DNA from: UBA2779 sp965232615
GTDB taxonomy: Bacteria > Spirochaetota > Spirochaetia > DSM-2461
Length of the DNA stretch: 64,000 nt
Direction: 5' to 3'
Assembly (NCBI GenBank): GCA_965232615.1
Contig: OZ246985.1
Coordinates: forward strand, 2,418,001-2,482,000
In this document: positions 32,223-42,187 of the stretch, one piece after another
Numbering within the stretch: position 1 is the stretch's first letter
Layout of the letters: the number at the start of each line of letters is the position of its first letter
Translations under genes and position numbers: made by a program
The notes under the pieces: model-generated
What the model was told of the DNA's origin: nothing
The model's input: only the letters and a program-made list of their open reading frames with translations
Databases searched by the model: none

Positions 32223-33971
32223 ATGGATAAGAATACAGTCCTTGCAATTATTTTGACAACAATGATCATAACAGCAGGGATGTTTATAACAAACAGCCTC
32301 AATGAGAAGAACGCACCGCCTGTCGATGAGATTCTGCCTGAATCAGTTGAACAGGTCATCGAAGAGACAGAACCTGTCCGTGAAGTGGAATTACTCTCTC
32401 AGTCTGTGCCGGATCAGGATTTTGAAAAAAAATCGATTAACGAAAAAACAAATCTATTCAGCATTACCTTCAGTACGGTCGGTGGTATTGCAACAGATAT
32501 TGATCTCATTACGGAATATGATGACAACAAACCAATTTCCATGGTTCTTGATGGGAATACAGACGTTGGGACCTTCAATCTGGCCTTCGGCGGCCCGGAG
32601 GCGCCATATATCACCGAGGTATTTGATCATAAACGTATACAGCGGGGCAAACAGATCATTCATGAGTTTACAAGACAATTTCTAAACGATGGCCGTACAT
32701 TCACACTTGTTAAAAGTTATCGAATGATTCCAGATGAATACCTGATTGAACTCATCATCACGTTAAAAACTCCCGATGGCCGAGCAGTTCCCCTGCTTGA
32801 TACAGATGAGGCCGCTTATACACTTACTTATGGCCCACAAATTGGCCCGGAGTTCGAAAAACTGGATGGACGTTATGAGGTGAGAGACTTTGTAAGCTGG
32901 GGACCTGATCCCCGCAATGGTAAAATCAAGCGTAAAACCCATAAGAACAGGAATAAACTTGTTGGAATAAGCGATACTGTTACCTGGGCAGGAGTTATTG
33001 GAAAATACTTTGCCGTAATAATCAATCCTGGATCAGGAGGATCAACAATTACATGGGATGGCAGACCTGTAGACGGGCACGATCAGCCATCACGTATTCA
33101 GATCTCCAAACCGGCCAGAAGACAAAGCATCATTGAAGATACATTCCGAATTTATCTGGGTCCGTTGAGAAAGGAGTCATTATCTAGATATCAAAAAGCA
33201 GAGGATAACGCCTTCGGTTTATCAGGAATGGATTTTCAATCGGCTCCCCGGACAAGCTCATGGCTGGGGTGGCTCGAAAGTATTCTTCGATTCCTGTTGG
33301 AAACCTTCTATAGATTAGTACCCAACTATGGTGTTGCCATCATACTGCTGACGATATTGGTGAAGGCCATCCTTTATCCATTTACTCACAAGAGCTATGA
33401 ATCTACAAGCAAAATGCAGGGGATACAGCCTAGACTGAAGGATATTCAGGAGCGATATAAAGATGATGCACAGAAGCGTAATGAAAAAACAGCAGAGCTT
33501 TACAAAGCCGAAGGTGTTAATCCCATGGGAGGCTGCCTCCCAATGCTGTTTCAATTTCCCATCTTCATTGCTCTATATGGCTTGTTAAACAGGTATTTTC
33601 CTCTGAGAGGAGCTGTCTTTATTGAAGGATGGATTACTGATTTATCTGCACCGGAATTTATTTGGAAAGAATTTGAAAAACCTCTGAACCTTTTTGTTGT
33701 GAGTATTCCTGCGATCCGTATTCTCCCCATACTGTATCTTGGTGGACAGCTGCTAATGACCCGGGTAACACAACAGGGTCCAACAGGCGGACAGTCTGCT
33801 ATGCAGCAGAAGATGCTCACATTGGGTATGCCGATTATGTTTTTCTTCATTCTGTACAATATGCCGTCAGGATTGCTTTTATACTGGACGGCAATGAACT
33901 TTATAACGATTGGCCAGCAACTGGTCACTAACTATTTCAAAAAGCTCAAAACAACAGGAGCAACTCAATGA
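32223..33971 (+). CDS. yidC: Membrane protein insertase YidC
   Basis: 582 residues in the long Gram-negative layout: N-terminal helix (LAIILTTMIITAGMFITNSL), large periplasmic beta domain (about 60-330), then the five-helix insertase core (FYRLVPNYGVAIILLTILVK, LPMLFQFPIFIALYGLL, FFILYNMPSGLLLYWTAMN). It inserts inner-membrane proteins with or without Sec. GGAGG at 32213-32217 precedes the ATG. It overlaps jag by 4 bp. Confidence 0.96.
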   Translation: MDKNTVLAIILTTMIITAGMFITNSLNEKNAPPVDEILPESVEQVIEETEPVREVELLSQSVPDQDFEKKSINEKTNLFSITFSTVGGIATDIDLITEYDDNKPISMVLDGNTDVGTFNLAFGGPEAPYITEVFDHKRIQRGKQIIHEFTRQFLNDGRTFTLVKSYRMIPDEYLIELIITLKTPDGRAVPLLDTDEAAYTLTYGPQIGPEFEKLDGRYEVRDFVSWGPDPRNGKIKRKTHKNRNKLVGISDTVTWAGVIGKYFAVIINPGSGGSTITWDGRPVDGHDQPSRIQISKPARRQSIIEDTFRIYLGPLRKESLSRYQKAEDNAFGLSGMDFQSAPRTSSWLGWLESILRFLLETFYRLVPNYGVAIILLTILVKAILYPFTHKSYESTSKMQGIQPRLKDIQERYKDDAQKRNEKTAELYKAEGVNPMGGCLPMLFQFPIFIALYGLLNRYFPLRGAVFIEGWITDLSAPEFIWKEFEKPLNLFVVSIPAIRILPILYLGGQLLMTRVTQQGPTGGQSAMQQKMLTLGMPIMFFFILYNMPSGLLLYWTAMNFITIGQQLVTNYFKKLKTTGATQ

Positions 33972-34705
33972 AAACCATGGAATTTGAAGGACGAACCGAA
34001 CAGGAAGCTGTCAAACGGGCGGCAGCAGAGCTTGGAAGTGAAAGCTTTGATGTTGAAGTTATTGAAAAAAGTGGAGGCTTCTTCGGCCGAAGCAAAGTAA
34101 AGATACGTGTCAAACTGTTAACTTCAATACCGAACCCCATTTCCGGGAATAAAACACTTCCAGAACGTGATTCATCGACAGATGCCCGCCTGGATGAAAC
34201 GATTGACCCTCCTCCAGTTCAGTTCCTTGAGAAGTCAAGTGAATTTGCTGAGGGAATCCTTAAACGAATGGGATATGAAAGCAAGGTCAAGTTCAAGAAA
34301 ATGGACGGATCGAAGGTCGTTCTGGATGTAACGTCTGAGTTCTCGAACATCATAATCGGGAAAAAAGGGAAGAATCTGGATGCTCTTCAAGTTCTGGTCA
34401 ATGTGTTTTTTCTCCGTCTGGTTAAAAGCATAACCCCATGGCGCATAGTGATTGATACGGAGGGGTACAGAGCCCGGCAGGAAGAGGCACTGATCAGAAC
34501 GGCACATCGTGCTGCTGATGAAGTCATCAGAACCGGTTCAAATCGTTTACTGGAGCCAATGAACCCATTTGAGAGGAAACTGATCCACACCACTATCGAA
34601 AACCGGGAAGATGTTGTCACCAGGAGTGAAGGAGTCGGTCTGTATAAACGGGTCAAAATAATCGCAGGAAAAGCACTGAACAAGAAAAACCGAAACCGCC
34701 GTTAG
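33968..34705 (+). CDS. jag: RNA-binding protein Jag/KhpB
   Basis: 245 residues with the full Jag layout: Jag_N domain (MKTMEFEGRTEQEAVKRAAA to VKIRVKLL), a linker rich in Asp/Pro, a KH-II domain with IIGKKGKNLDALQVLVN near 122-138, and an R3H domain ending in NREDVVTRSEGVGLYKRV. It is a cytoplasmic RNA-binding regulator linked to envelope growth. Coupled to yidC by ATGA overlap. Confidence 0.93.
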   Translation: MKTMEFEGRTEQEAVKRAAAELGSESFDVEVIEKSGGFFGRSKVKIRVKLLTSIPNPISGNKTLPERDSSTDARLDETIDPPPVQFLEKSSEFAEGILKRMGYESKVKFKKMDGSKVVLDVTSEFSNIIIGKKGKNLDALQVLVNVFFLRLVKSITPWRIVIDTEGYRARQEEALIRTAHRAADEVIRTGSNRLLEPMNPFERKLIHTTIENREDVVTRSEGVGLYKRVKIIAGKALNKKNRNRR

Positions 34706-34750
34706 AAGCCTCTGAAAAACAGCCTGGAAGATTCAGGTATTTGGGTGGAT

Positions 34751-36064
34751 TTATCCAAAGTGCCCGGAAGAATATTTTTCCAGCAGGAATCTCTCCAGGT
34801 CTTCATCCTTATTGCCCATCACTATGGAATTCTTCTCCTTGCAGGCAAGACTGGAGAGAGCCTCAGGCAGTTGTGGCTCTTCACCAACTGCATCCTTAAC
34901 GACCTGGACAAATTTCCCTGGATGAGCTGTTGATAGTATTACAGTATCAATACCGGGATGCTTCTCACTATAGAGTTCCGCTGCCCGGTATCCTACAGCC
35001 GTATGGGGGCAGCAAAGATACCGATGTTCCTTATAAACCCGGTTCATAATATTTTTCGTGGTCTTATCATCAACGGCCCAGGCTTCAACATGGTCTCGGA
35101 AAACGTCAACATCACTGTGATAAAGAAAATCCAGCCGCTCGTAATTACTGGGATCACCAACATCCATGGCATTGGAAAGTGTGGGGATTGACGGTCTGGG
35201 TAAATAGTTCCCAGTTTGAAGATAGGACGGTATAACATCATTGGCATTTGTGGCGGCAATGAAATGCTTCACTGGAAGTCCCCATGACTGCGCATAGAGA
35301 CCGGCTGTAATGTTACCGAAATTGCCGCTTGGTACGACGAAGGCAAAGTCACCTTTGTCTCTCATCTGTGTCCATGCCCAGATATAATAGAAAGACTGGG
35401 GAATTAACCGGCCAAGGTTAATGGAATTAGCCGAACTCAGAGGCAGGTTTCTCAAGCTGGGATTGGTAAATGCTGCCTTCGTCATTCGCTGACAATCGTC
35501 AAAACTCCCATCAATCTCCAACGCTATTATGTTGCCTCCCAGAGTGGTTAATTGTTTTTCCTGAAGGAGGCTCACTCTGTTGGAGGGATAGAGGATCACA
35601 ACATCGATGGATTCCTTATTGTAAAAAGCCTGTGCGACAGCACTTCCGGTATCGCCACTGGTGGCCGTAAGAATTATAGCCCTCCTGTTCTGACCATCAA
35701 GAAGTCGATCCATTGCGGAACCTAGAAACATTGCTCCGAAGTCTTTGAACGCGTAGCTGGGTCCATGGAAGAGTTCCAGCATGAACACCGTTTCATCAAT
35801 CTGTTTAAGAACAGGACTGAAACTGAATGCACCATCGATGATATCCTCAGCCATACTCCGGTTTATCTCTGGTTCTAGCAGACGGGTTGTCAGTTCTGTC
35901 GACAGTTCGTTAAATGAAATGCTGCTGCTTAATGAGGCAAAGAAAGATGATAATTCCGGTATTTCCTGGAATTGGTACAGACCGCCATCCGGCGCCAATC
36001 CATGGAATATCGCATCTGTGAAACTTCCTGGCTTACCTGTATCGCGTGTGCTGATAAAATTCAT
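34751..36064 (-). CDS. thrC: Threonine synthase
   Basis: 437 residues, PLP-dependent; converts O-phosphohomoserine to threonine. The N-terminal FISTRDTGKPGSFTDAIFHG is typical of the longer ThrC class, the PLP lysine is in SYAFKDFGAMFLG, and TATSGDTGSAVAQAF binds phosphate. No other threonine-pathway gene is adjacent. It is convergent with jag (45-bp gap) and divergent from murA. Confidence 0.95.
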   Translation of the reverse strand: MNFISTRDTGKPGSFTDAIFHGLAPDGGLYQFQEIPELSSFFASLSSSISFNELSTELTTRLLEPEINRSMAEDIIDGAFSFSPVLKQIDETVFMLELFHGPSYAFKDFGAMFLGSAMDRLLDGQNRRAIILTATSGDTGSAVAQAFYNKESIDVVILYPSNRVSLLQEKQLTTLGGNIIALEIDGSFDDCQRMTKAAFTNPSLRNLPLSSANSINLGRLIPQSFYYIWAWTQMRDKGDFAFVVPSGNFGNITAGLYAQSWGLPVKHFIAATNANDVIPSYLQTGNYLPRPSIPTLSNAMDVGDPSNYERLDFLYHSDVDVFRDHVEAWAVDDKTTKNIMNRVYKEHRYLCCPHTAVGYRAAELYSEKHPGIDTVILSTAHPGKFVQVVKDAVGEEPQLPEALSSLACKEKNSIVMGNKDEDLERFLLEKYSSGHFG

Positions 36065-36188
36065 TTCTAATCCTGTTTATTATCATAGCGAAGGTTTCCA
36101 CCAGGTACAATATGGTATCTTGATGGCAATTATCCATACAAAAAGAACACCCATTGATTCATACGGACCGGGATTGTAAGGTCACAGT

Positions 36189-37478
36189 ATGTCCAGATAT
36201 GTTGTAGAGGGAGGATTCCCTGTAAGCGGACGAATAAAGGCTTGCGGTAATAAGAATTCCGCGCTTCCCTGCCTTGTCGCGACACTTCTTACCAATGAAA
36301 CTGTTTACCTTGAGAACGTTCCGGATATTGAGGATATCAAGGTGATAATCGATGTTCTAAATGACCTTGGAGCCAGGGTGGAGAAACGGAATCCCGGTGA
36401 GTGGGAAATTTGTTGTGATACGGTGAACGAAGCCGTAATCTCTGAAGAAGCGGCTTTGAAACTCAGGGCTTCAATCCTCTTTGCCGGAGCTATGCTCGGC
36501 CGTTTTGGTAGCGTTACACTGCCACCTCCCGGTGGAGATGTTATTGGCAGACGGCGTTTAGACACCCATTTCCTTGCCTTCAGAGCATTGGGAGCTTCGG
36601 TTGAGATGAATGGTCAATTCGTACTCACAGCTAATAAACTGGTGGGTCAGGATGTTTTTCTTGATGAAGCATCGGTTACAGCAACTGAGAATGCTGTTAT
36701 GGCGGCTGTGCGGGCCGAAGGGGAAACAATCATACATAACGCGGCAAGCGAGCCTCATGTACAGGATCTCTGCCGGCTTCTCAATGCCATGGGTGGGCGA
36801 ATTACAGGCATAGGATCAAACATCATCAGAATTAACGGCGTCAAGGCTCTTGGAGGATGCCGTTTTCGGATTGGATCGGATTATATGGAAGTTGGTTCAC
36901 TGATCGGTCTTGCCGCAGCAACAGGAGGAAGCATCGTCATAGAAGACGCTGGACCTGAAAATCTTCGTATGTGCAGGCATGTCTTTGGAAAGCTGGGCAT
37001 TTCATGGAAAACAGATGGTTCAACTGTTATTGTTGGATCGGACCAGAATATGAAAGTTGTCCAGGATATGGGCGGTATGATTCCCCGGATAGATGATGCT
37101 CCATGGCCGGGCTTTCCACCGGATTTAACGAGTATAATTACCGTAGTGGCCACTCAAGTGGAAGGAACCGTTCTTGTTCATGAAAAGATGTTTGAATCAA
37201 GAATGTTCTTTGTGGATAAACTCATTGCCATGGGGGCTGGAATTATTCTCTGTGACCCTCACAGAGCGGTTGTAACAGGCCCAAGACGACTGCGGGCAGC
37301 GGTGCTCACCTCTCCAGATGTTCGTGCAGGCATGGCCATGCTCATTGCCGCAATGGCCGCAAGGGGAACCAGTATAATCCGAAATGTTTATCAGATTGAA
37401 CGAGGCTATGAAAACCTAATTGCGAGACTTCAATCCCTGGGCGCCCATATTGAACGAATTGAGGAAAATCAGCTGTAA
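36189..37478 (+). CDS. murA: UDP-GlcNAc 1-carboxyvinyltransferase with Asp in place of the fosfomycin Cys
   Basis: 429 residues; catalyses the first committed step of peptidoglycan synthesis (enolpyruvyl transfer from PEP). GNKNSALPCLVATLL, RASILFAGAMLGRFG and ENLIARLQSLGA are family signatures. The active-site loop reads PPPGGDVIGRRRLDTH: residue 117 (36537-36539) is Asp where E. coli has Cys115, the residue fosfomycin alkylates. Asp-type MurA enzymes, as in Mycobacterium and Chlamydia, are active but fosfomycin-insensitive. Single gene. Confidence 0.96.
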   Translation: MSRYVVEGGFPVSGRIKACGNKNSALPCLVATLLTNETVYLENVPDIEDIKVIIDVLNDLGARVEKRNPGEWEICCDTVNEAVISEEAALKLRASILFAGAMLGRFGSVTLPPPGGDVIGRRRLDTHFLAFRALGASVEMNGQFVLTANKLVGQDVFLDEASVTATENAVMAAVRAEGETIIHNAASEPHVQDLCRLLNAMGGRITGIGSNIIRINGVKALGGCRFRIGSDYMEVGSLIGLAAATGGSIVIEDAGPENLRMCRHVFGKLGISWKTDGSTVIVGSDQNMKVVQDMGGMIPRIDDAPWPGFPPDLTSIITVVATQVEGTVLVHEKMFESRMFFVDKLIAMGAGIILCDPHRAVVTGPRRLRAAVLTSPDVRAGMAMLIAAMAARGTSIIRNVYQIERGYENLIARLQSLGAHIERIEENQL

Positions 37479-38062
37479 GAGAAGAGATGTGCACAACTTA
37501 TCCACAACCAGAGGGTTTAAAGATTGCGGAATACCCTATCATTTCAATACTCCTGAGAGTTAAGGCGGATTCTCGAATCTAAATCTAATTTCTTGTAATA
37601 GAAAGAAATAAACATTAATCACGGCAGGAGTGTATTCTCAATCGATTTCACCGGAAATTCTGAACAGCATCTATTTCCTTGTTATTTCAAGTTTTATAAG
37701 TTTTTCCACAAGTTATTCACAGAATAATGCAGCAAGGTGCAGTAACATCGATTACCCCAGTAATTGTGCTATAAGCTGTGCCATGTGGCCCAAGGATCCC
37801 CTCTTACTTTGAGTCCCGGGTTTTAATGAACAATGATACCCATCGCTGTCATTGGAAATAGACAGTATTGAGGGTGTTTAACCGCTGATGCTGGCGGCCG
37901 CCCGGTTAAGGCATATCAAGGGCACGAAGTGGAGTAGTAAGAGATACATGGATATCACTTTTTTGATAGAGGTGCCCCAGAGTTAGAGAGGGAGAAGAAG
38001 GCAAGTTAGGAGTACCTAACTAATGGGAGGACAAAAATTCTGAAAAAATGTGCGAAAAATAC
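37479..38062. other. Intergenic region with DnaA boxes (candidate origin or DnaA-titration site)
   Basis: No gene in about 580 bp. TTATCCACA (37498-37506) and TTATTCACA (37713-37721) match the DnaA box TTATNCACA, and TTTTCCACA (37702-37710) has one mismatch; all point the same way. The stretch 37600-37730 looks AT-rich. A degenerate family-1 end (TAGAGGTGCCCC near 37969-37980) lies farther on. Whether this is oriC cannot be settled here; it lies ~8 kb from dnaN. Confidence 0.45.
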
Positions 38063-38091
38063 TTGACGTTATCTGATACAAAAGCTATTTT
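38063..38091 (+). promoter_or_regulatory. Promoter of the 38112 beta-barrel gene
   Basis: TTGACG (38063-38068), 17-bp spacer, TATTTT (38086-38091). The predicted start near 38098 leaves a short leader with GAGG (38102-38105) before the ATG. Confidence 0.6.
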
Positions 38092-38111
38092 TCTAAAAGA
38101 AGAGGAAATTA

Positions 38112-38729
38112 ATGATGAAAAAAATCCTATTACTGGTTTTCGTTACAGTTGCGGCTGCGGTTACATTGCCAGCAAAGACTGAATTGCTAAACTTGACCTA
38201 TAGCCACTATAATAGCTGGCTTGGAATAGATGACGCGAGGTTAACGAGTGTCGGACTGAGTGTAGTGGGTGTCTATGATAATAATTTCTATTTTCAATTC
38301 AATGGCACCTATGGGATTAGCTATGAAATAAATGGAAATCAAGTCATATTGACAGATTATGACTATCTACAGGTGGGAGGACTCAGCACCATTCTGGGCT
38401 TTGGCCACGATTTCAATTTTGGACTTATTGGACTCGTTCTTGGCGGGGGAGTTTTTGGTGATTTCAATCTCACACAACTCAAAACACCAAGTTACAACTA
38501 CTACTACAACAGCAGTAATACTCAAAACTATTTTTACTTAACAGGTGGACTCGGTGTTGGAGCAAATTTCTATATCAAGTTTGGCAATTTCGTCATAAAC
38601 GCGGGAGTGATGGCGGCCTGGAATCCCTTAACATATTCTTTCTCCAATTCTTACAGTGGATCAGAAGAAGCAACCAATCTATCTCAGATGCAGTTATCTG
38701 CAGGCTTGGGGATAGGCTGGTCGAAATGA
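38112..38729 (+). CDS. Hypothetical outer-membrane beta-barrel protein
   Basis: 205 residues. A signal peptide (MMKKILLLVFVTVAAAVTLPA) is followed by alternating Gly/aromatic strands (NFYFQFNGTYGISYEING, LGGGVFGDFNL, YFYLTGGLGVGANFYIKFG) with a Tyr/Asn/Ser-rich loop (SYNYYYNSSNTQNY). This is the pattern of small 8-stranded outer-membrane barrels. No named family is recognised. ATG 38115 is an equally good start by spacing. It has its own promoter and no operon partner. Confidence 0.7.
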   Translation: MMKKILLLVFVTVAAAVTLPAKTELLNLTYSHYNSWLGIDDARLTSVGLSVVGVYDNNFYFQFNGTYGISYEINGNQVILTDYDYLQVGGLSTILGFGHDFNFGLIGLVLGGGVFGDFNLTQLKTPSYNYYYNSSNTQNYFYLTGGLGVGANFYIKFGNFVINAGVMAAWNPLTYSFSNSYSGSEEATNLSQMQLSAGLGIGWSK

Positions 38730-38906
38730 TAGTTCCTGCAAGCAGGCGATACCGCCTGCTTGTGAGGTAGCCCCGCTTCATCTGCCTCCTAGCAGGTACG
38801 CAGGCTTATTTCGCCAGCCCGGATTGACTCATCATAAAATTCCCCATAACATTCCCCTCTGAAAAACTCCCTTGAAAAAAATCTACTGACAACCCATTAT
38901 TAACCT

Positions 38907-40268
38907 ATGCCTGTTTACGTTAACAGATTGTTGAATTTCAAGAAGATAAAGGTTGTAGGATTTGATATGGACTACACTCTTGCGGCCTATAACACAGATG
39001 ATTTTGAAGGACTTGTGCATTCCCTTGCTATCAGGCAACTGGTTGAGAAATACGGTTATCCGGAAACTGTCGCAAAGCTCAAGTTTGAAAGGGAATGGGC
39101 AATTGTTGGATTGGTTATTGACAGACGTTACGGTAATCTCCTCAAACTCAGCCGCTTCGGTAAAGTGAAGATGGCCTTTCATGGTCTTGAGCAAATTGAC
39201 TATCGGGAGCATCAAGCGCTGTATCGGGAGAGGGTTATCGATCTTAAAGACCAGGACTTCCAAAGCCTTGACACGGCCTTCGCCATATCTCAGGGCGTTC
39301 TGTTTTCACAGATTGTCCAATTGAAGAAGGACGGCGCAATACTGCCTGATTTCCGCTGCATCGATGCCGATGTAAGCCAGTGTATTGATTCTCTTCACAG
39401 GGAAGGCATTCTCAAGGATATACTCAAGAAAGACTTTGACAAATATGTTGTAAGTAATCCTGAAACAGCGGCAATGCTCGAAATGCTGAAAAAGTATGGG
39501 AAAAAACTCATCATCATTACTAATTCGGATTACCACTACACAAACATGCTTCTGGGTTACAGCCTTGATCCTTACTGGAAGAAGCATAAAAACTGGCAGG
39601 AAGTGTTTGACCTGGTTATAACACTTGCGGATAAACCTCAATTCTTCAAAGAACACAATCGATTTCTCCGTGTTGACCCGGTAAGTGGTGCCATGTCCAA
39701 TCATGAGGGTCCAGTTTCAACAGGGATATGGCAGGGTGGCTGGTTCGGTGATGTTCAGGAGGGTTTGGGTGTAGAGGGCAATGAAATACTCTATCTTGGT
39801 GACCATATCTATGGCGATGTGGTGTCCATAAAGAAACGCTGCGACTGGCGCACTGGTCTCATTCTGGGAGGCATGGAAAAGGAAATAGAAGCCAACCGGT
39901 CAACACAGAAACTCCAGGTGGAAATTGACAAACTTATGAACAGAAAGACCATCCTGGAAAAAGAATCGGATAGAGCTGAGATGAAACGCCGCTCTGGACG
40001 AAAGGCCCCTATATCTCCAGAACATGTAGAAGAACTGGACAGGTTGAACAATCAGATTTCCAGGTTACTTGATGAACTTAAGAAGCATTACAATCCCTGG
40101 TGGGGAGAAATTTTCCGGGCTGGAAGTGAAGAGAGCCGATATGCCGATCAAGTGGAAAGCTATGCCTGCATCTACATGACAAAAGTCTCGGATATGGGGG
40201 AATACTCTCCCCGAACCTATTTCCGGCCACGCCGTCGCCTGTTGGCTCACGAAATCATTGAAAACTGA
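38907..40268 (+). CDS. HAD-IG family 5'-nucleotidase
   Basis: 453 residues of the purine 5'-nucleotidase (NT5C2-like) HAD subfamily. Nucleophile motif GFDMDYTLAAY at 18-28 (DMDYT), motif II IIITNSDYHYTNMLL, and the Asp pair LGDHIYGDV. A long helical segment (about 310-390) carries a charged coiled coil. It would dephosphorylate IMP/GMP-like nucleotides in the cytosol; substrate is inferred from family. It is convergent with the next gene (9-bp gap). Confidence 0.88.
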   Translation: MPVYVNRLLNFKKIKVVGFDMDYTLAAYNTDDFEGLVHSLAIRQLVEKYGYPETVAKLKFEREWAIVGLVIDRRYGNLLKLSRFGKVKMAFHGLEQIDYREHQALYRERVIDLKDQDFQSLDTAFAISQGVLFSQIVQLKKDGAILPDFRCIDADVSQCIDSLHREGILKDILKKDFDKYVVSNPETAAMLEMLKKYGKKLIIITNSDYHYTNMLLGYSLDPYWKKHKNWQEVFDLVITLADKPQFFKEHNRFLRVDPVSGAMSNHEGPVSTGIWQGGWFGDVQEGLGVEGNEILYLGDHIYGDVVSIKKRCDWRTGLILGGMEKEIEANRSTQKLQVEIDKLMNRKTILEKESDRAEMKRRSGRKAPISPEHVEELDRLNNQISRLLDELKKHYNPWWGEIFRAGSEESRYADQVESYACIYMTKVSDMGEYSPRTYFRPRRRLLAHEIIEN

Positions 40269-40277
40269 TTCTATTCC

Positions 40278-42107
40278 CTACTTGGGCCATAGTTTCACAT
40301 TGATGGTTAACAGATGACGGAACACCTCTGAACCAGTAACGGCAGTGAAGTTGTTATTGTTGCCATAGTGAGAGTCATACTCATACACAAAATTGTATTG
40401 TAGTGATAATTGGACAGGAGCAAACAATCCCCGCAAGTCCACTGAACCGCCAAGAGAAAAAATGTGGAACCACTCATAGGTTCCATCTTTGAGGAAATTT
40501 TTGGTACCGGATGCATAATACGCGCCATTGGGATCACCGTCCGGGCCGCCATCAGCTTTATAGCCCCAGGCGTCATAGGTACTTCCTTTCACATCCGGAC
40601 CACCATGGCGAATCAGTCGGTATGAGAAGCTGGCTGTCCATACAGGGGATGGTTGTATATGGAAGGCTATAAGAAATTCATCTGAATTGGGTTCAAGGTA
40701 TGAGCCGAGATTTTCGCCATGATTCTGATAACCTGTTTCCATTTCCAGGGTGGGATCATCCGGATCTGAATAATACCATGGTGTTCCGCTGGTAGCATAG
40801 TGTGTATAGGTAAATGGCTCGATTTTTGTATACTGAAAGGTGAATAGAGACCAGATTCCCATAGGAACAGCGACCTTGATTCCTGCCTGAACAGCCATTT
40901 GATTTCGCAGATCAGATAAACTGAAGCCTGGTTTCCATTCATCAATCAAAACAGTTCCGTAAGTCCTAAAAATTCCCGGCCAGTTGAACGCTATTGTACC
41001 ACCAAAAAGAAGATTGTCAAAATCCCCTACATTGCCCTGTGTAATAAGTTTGGTCATAAAAGGAAACATGTATCCCAATTCAAAGCGTTTCAGGTATACA
41101 ACGCTATCAAAGAGGCTTATGTACAACCACCGGGTTGGCCTGATTTCCACTTGAAAGAGACTCAGCATATTCTGCTGGACTCTGGAGACTTCCCTGGGGC
41201 TCAACGTATAGTCATAGTCACGAGCACCGTCCTCAACCAATGGATATTTTGCCAATACAAAAGGGCTATTCCGAAAACCTGGAGCAAATTCCAAACTGCC
41301 AAACAAAAACGTCAGGCTTAACCATTTCCAGGGAGAAACTGTTCCTTCCAGCCCCATGAATGGACGGGCTTGCCTGTCAAGGAAAAGATTTCCCTCTCCC
41401 AATCCCCAGTCCCGCCGCATTCGACCAAATCTGAAGCCTACTCGATTCTCCCATGCCGATAAGACCAGTTCGGGAAGCATTGCCCATCCTATGGACAATT
41501 TTCCCGGCATAAGATATTGAGGCGATAGATCCGACAAATATCGGGCACCTCCATCCCAATTCTTGGAATATGTATACGGTGCCCAGGCATAGGGGTAGGG
41601 AGCATTATCATCAATGTGGATCTTGTTTAACTGGAACGACAAGTCAAATCCATAGGAAAGATATTTACCCATATCACCACTGAAAATTCCTGCGACAGTG
41701 TTTTGAATACCAAACTGATTAGTATCATTGACATCAACGTTTGATTGGTGTTCGGCATAAAACTGCCAGTTCAATGGAAACACATCATGCTCAATTCGAA
41801 GATCCCCATCCTTAAGAAGAGGCTCCTCTTTGTCATTGCCAAAACGATCCATGTAATCATCCAGCACCGATTTTTGACCAGCCGAGAATTTATCTCTGAA
41901 ATCTCCTAATTGCTGAAGCGCTCTCTTTATCTGGGATCGGGGCAGGGGTCTTGCCGCTGGGAGAGGGTCAATCATTCCTGATATTTCAGCAATCTCCAGA
42001 AGCCTGTAAAGGCTTTCTTCCTTCACTGGAATAGAGTTGTGTGTCTGCGCATTTATACTGACAGCAAAAAGATACGTCAAAAACAGGATCAAAATAGTCT
42101 TTTTCAT
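40278..42107 (-). CDS. Outer-membrane beta-barrel protein, Wzi-like capsule-assembly family (tentative)
   Basis: 609 residues. Signal peptide MKKTILILFLTYLFAVSINA, an N-terminal helical part (RLLEIAEISGMIDPLPAARP), then strand-rich sequence with many aromatic/Asn turns and a C-terminal aromatic-rich strand (LLTINVKLWPK). VGFRFGRMRRDWGLGEGNLF, LIDEWKPG and IEPFTYTHYATSG resemble Wzi-type capsule-assembly barrels. It may act in surface polysaccharide attachment, but the glycan island is 22 kb away. Leftward single gene with GGAG upstream. Confidence 0.62.
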   Translation of the reverse strand: MKKTILILFLTYLFAVSINAQTHNSIPVKEESLYRLLEIAEISGMIDPLPAARPLPRSQIKRALQQLGDFRDKFSAGQKSVLDDYMDRFGNDKEEPLLKDGDLRIEHDVFPLNWQFYAEHQSNVDVNDTNQFGIQNTVAGIFSGDMGKYLSYGFDLSFQLNKIHIDDNAPYPYAWAPYTYSKNWDGGARYLSDLSPQYLMPGKLSIGWAMLPELVLSAWENRVGFRFGRMRRDWGLGEGNLFLDRQARPFMGLEGTVSPWKWLSLTFLFGSLEFAPGFRNSPFVLAKYPLVEDGARDYDYTLSPREVSRVQQNMLSLFQVEIRPTRWLYISLFDSVVYLKRFELGYMFPFMTKLITQGNVGDFDNLLFGGTIAFNWPGIFRTYGTVLIDEWKPGFSLSDLRNQMAVQAGIKVAVPMGIWSLFTFQYTKIEPFTYTHYATSGTPWYYSDPDDPTLEMETGYQNHGENLGSYLEPNSDEFLIAFHIQPSPVWTASFSYRLIRHGGPDVKGSTYDAWGYKADGGPDGDPNGAYYASGTKNFLKDGTYEWFHIFSLGGSVDLRGLFAPVQLSLQYNFVYEYDSHYGNNNNFTAVTGSEVFRHLLTINVKLWPK

Positions 42108-42187
42108 AGTTTATCTCCTTTAATACTATAGAAATGTTATATTTTTTATTCAAGAGATCTTCCCGTTTAGCCCGTTAAAACGCTACC

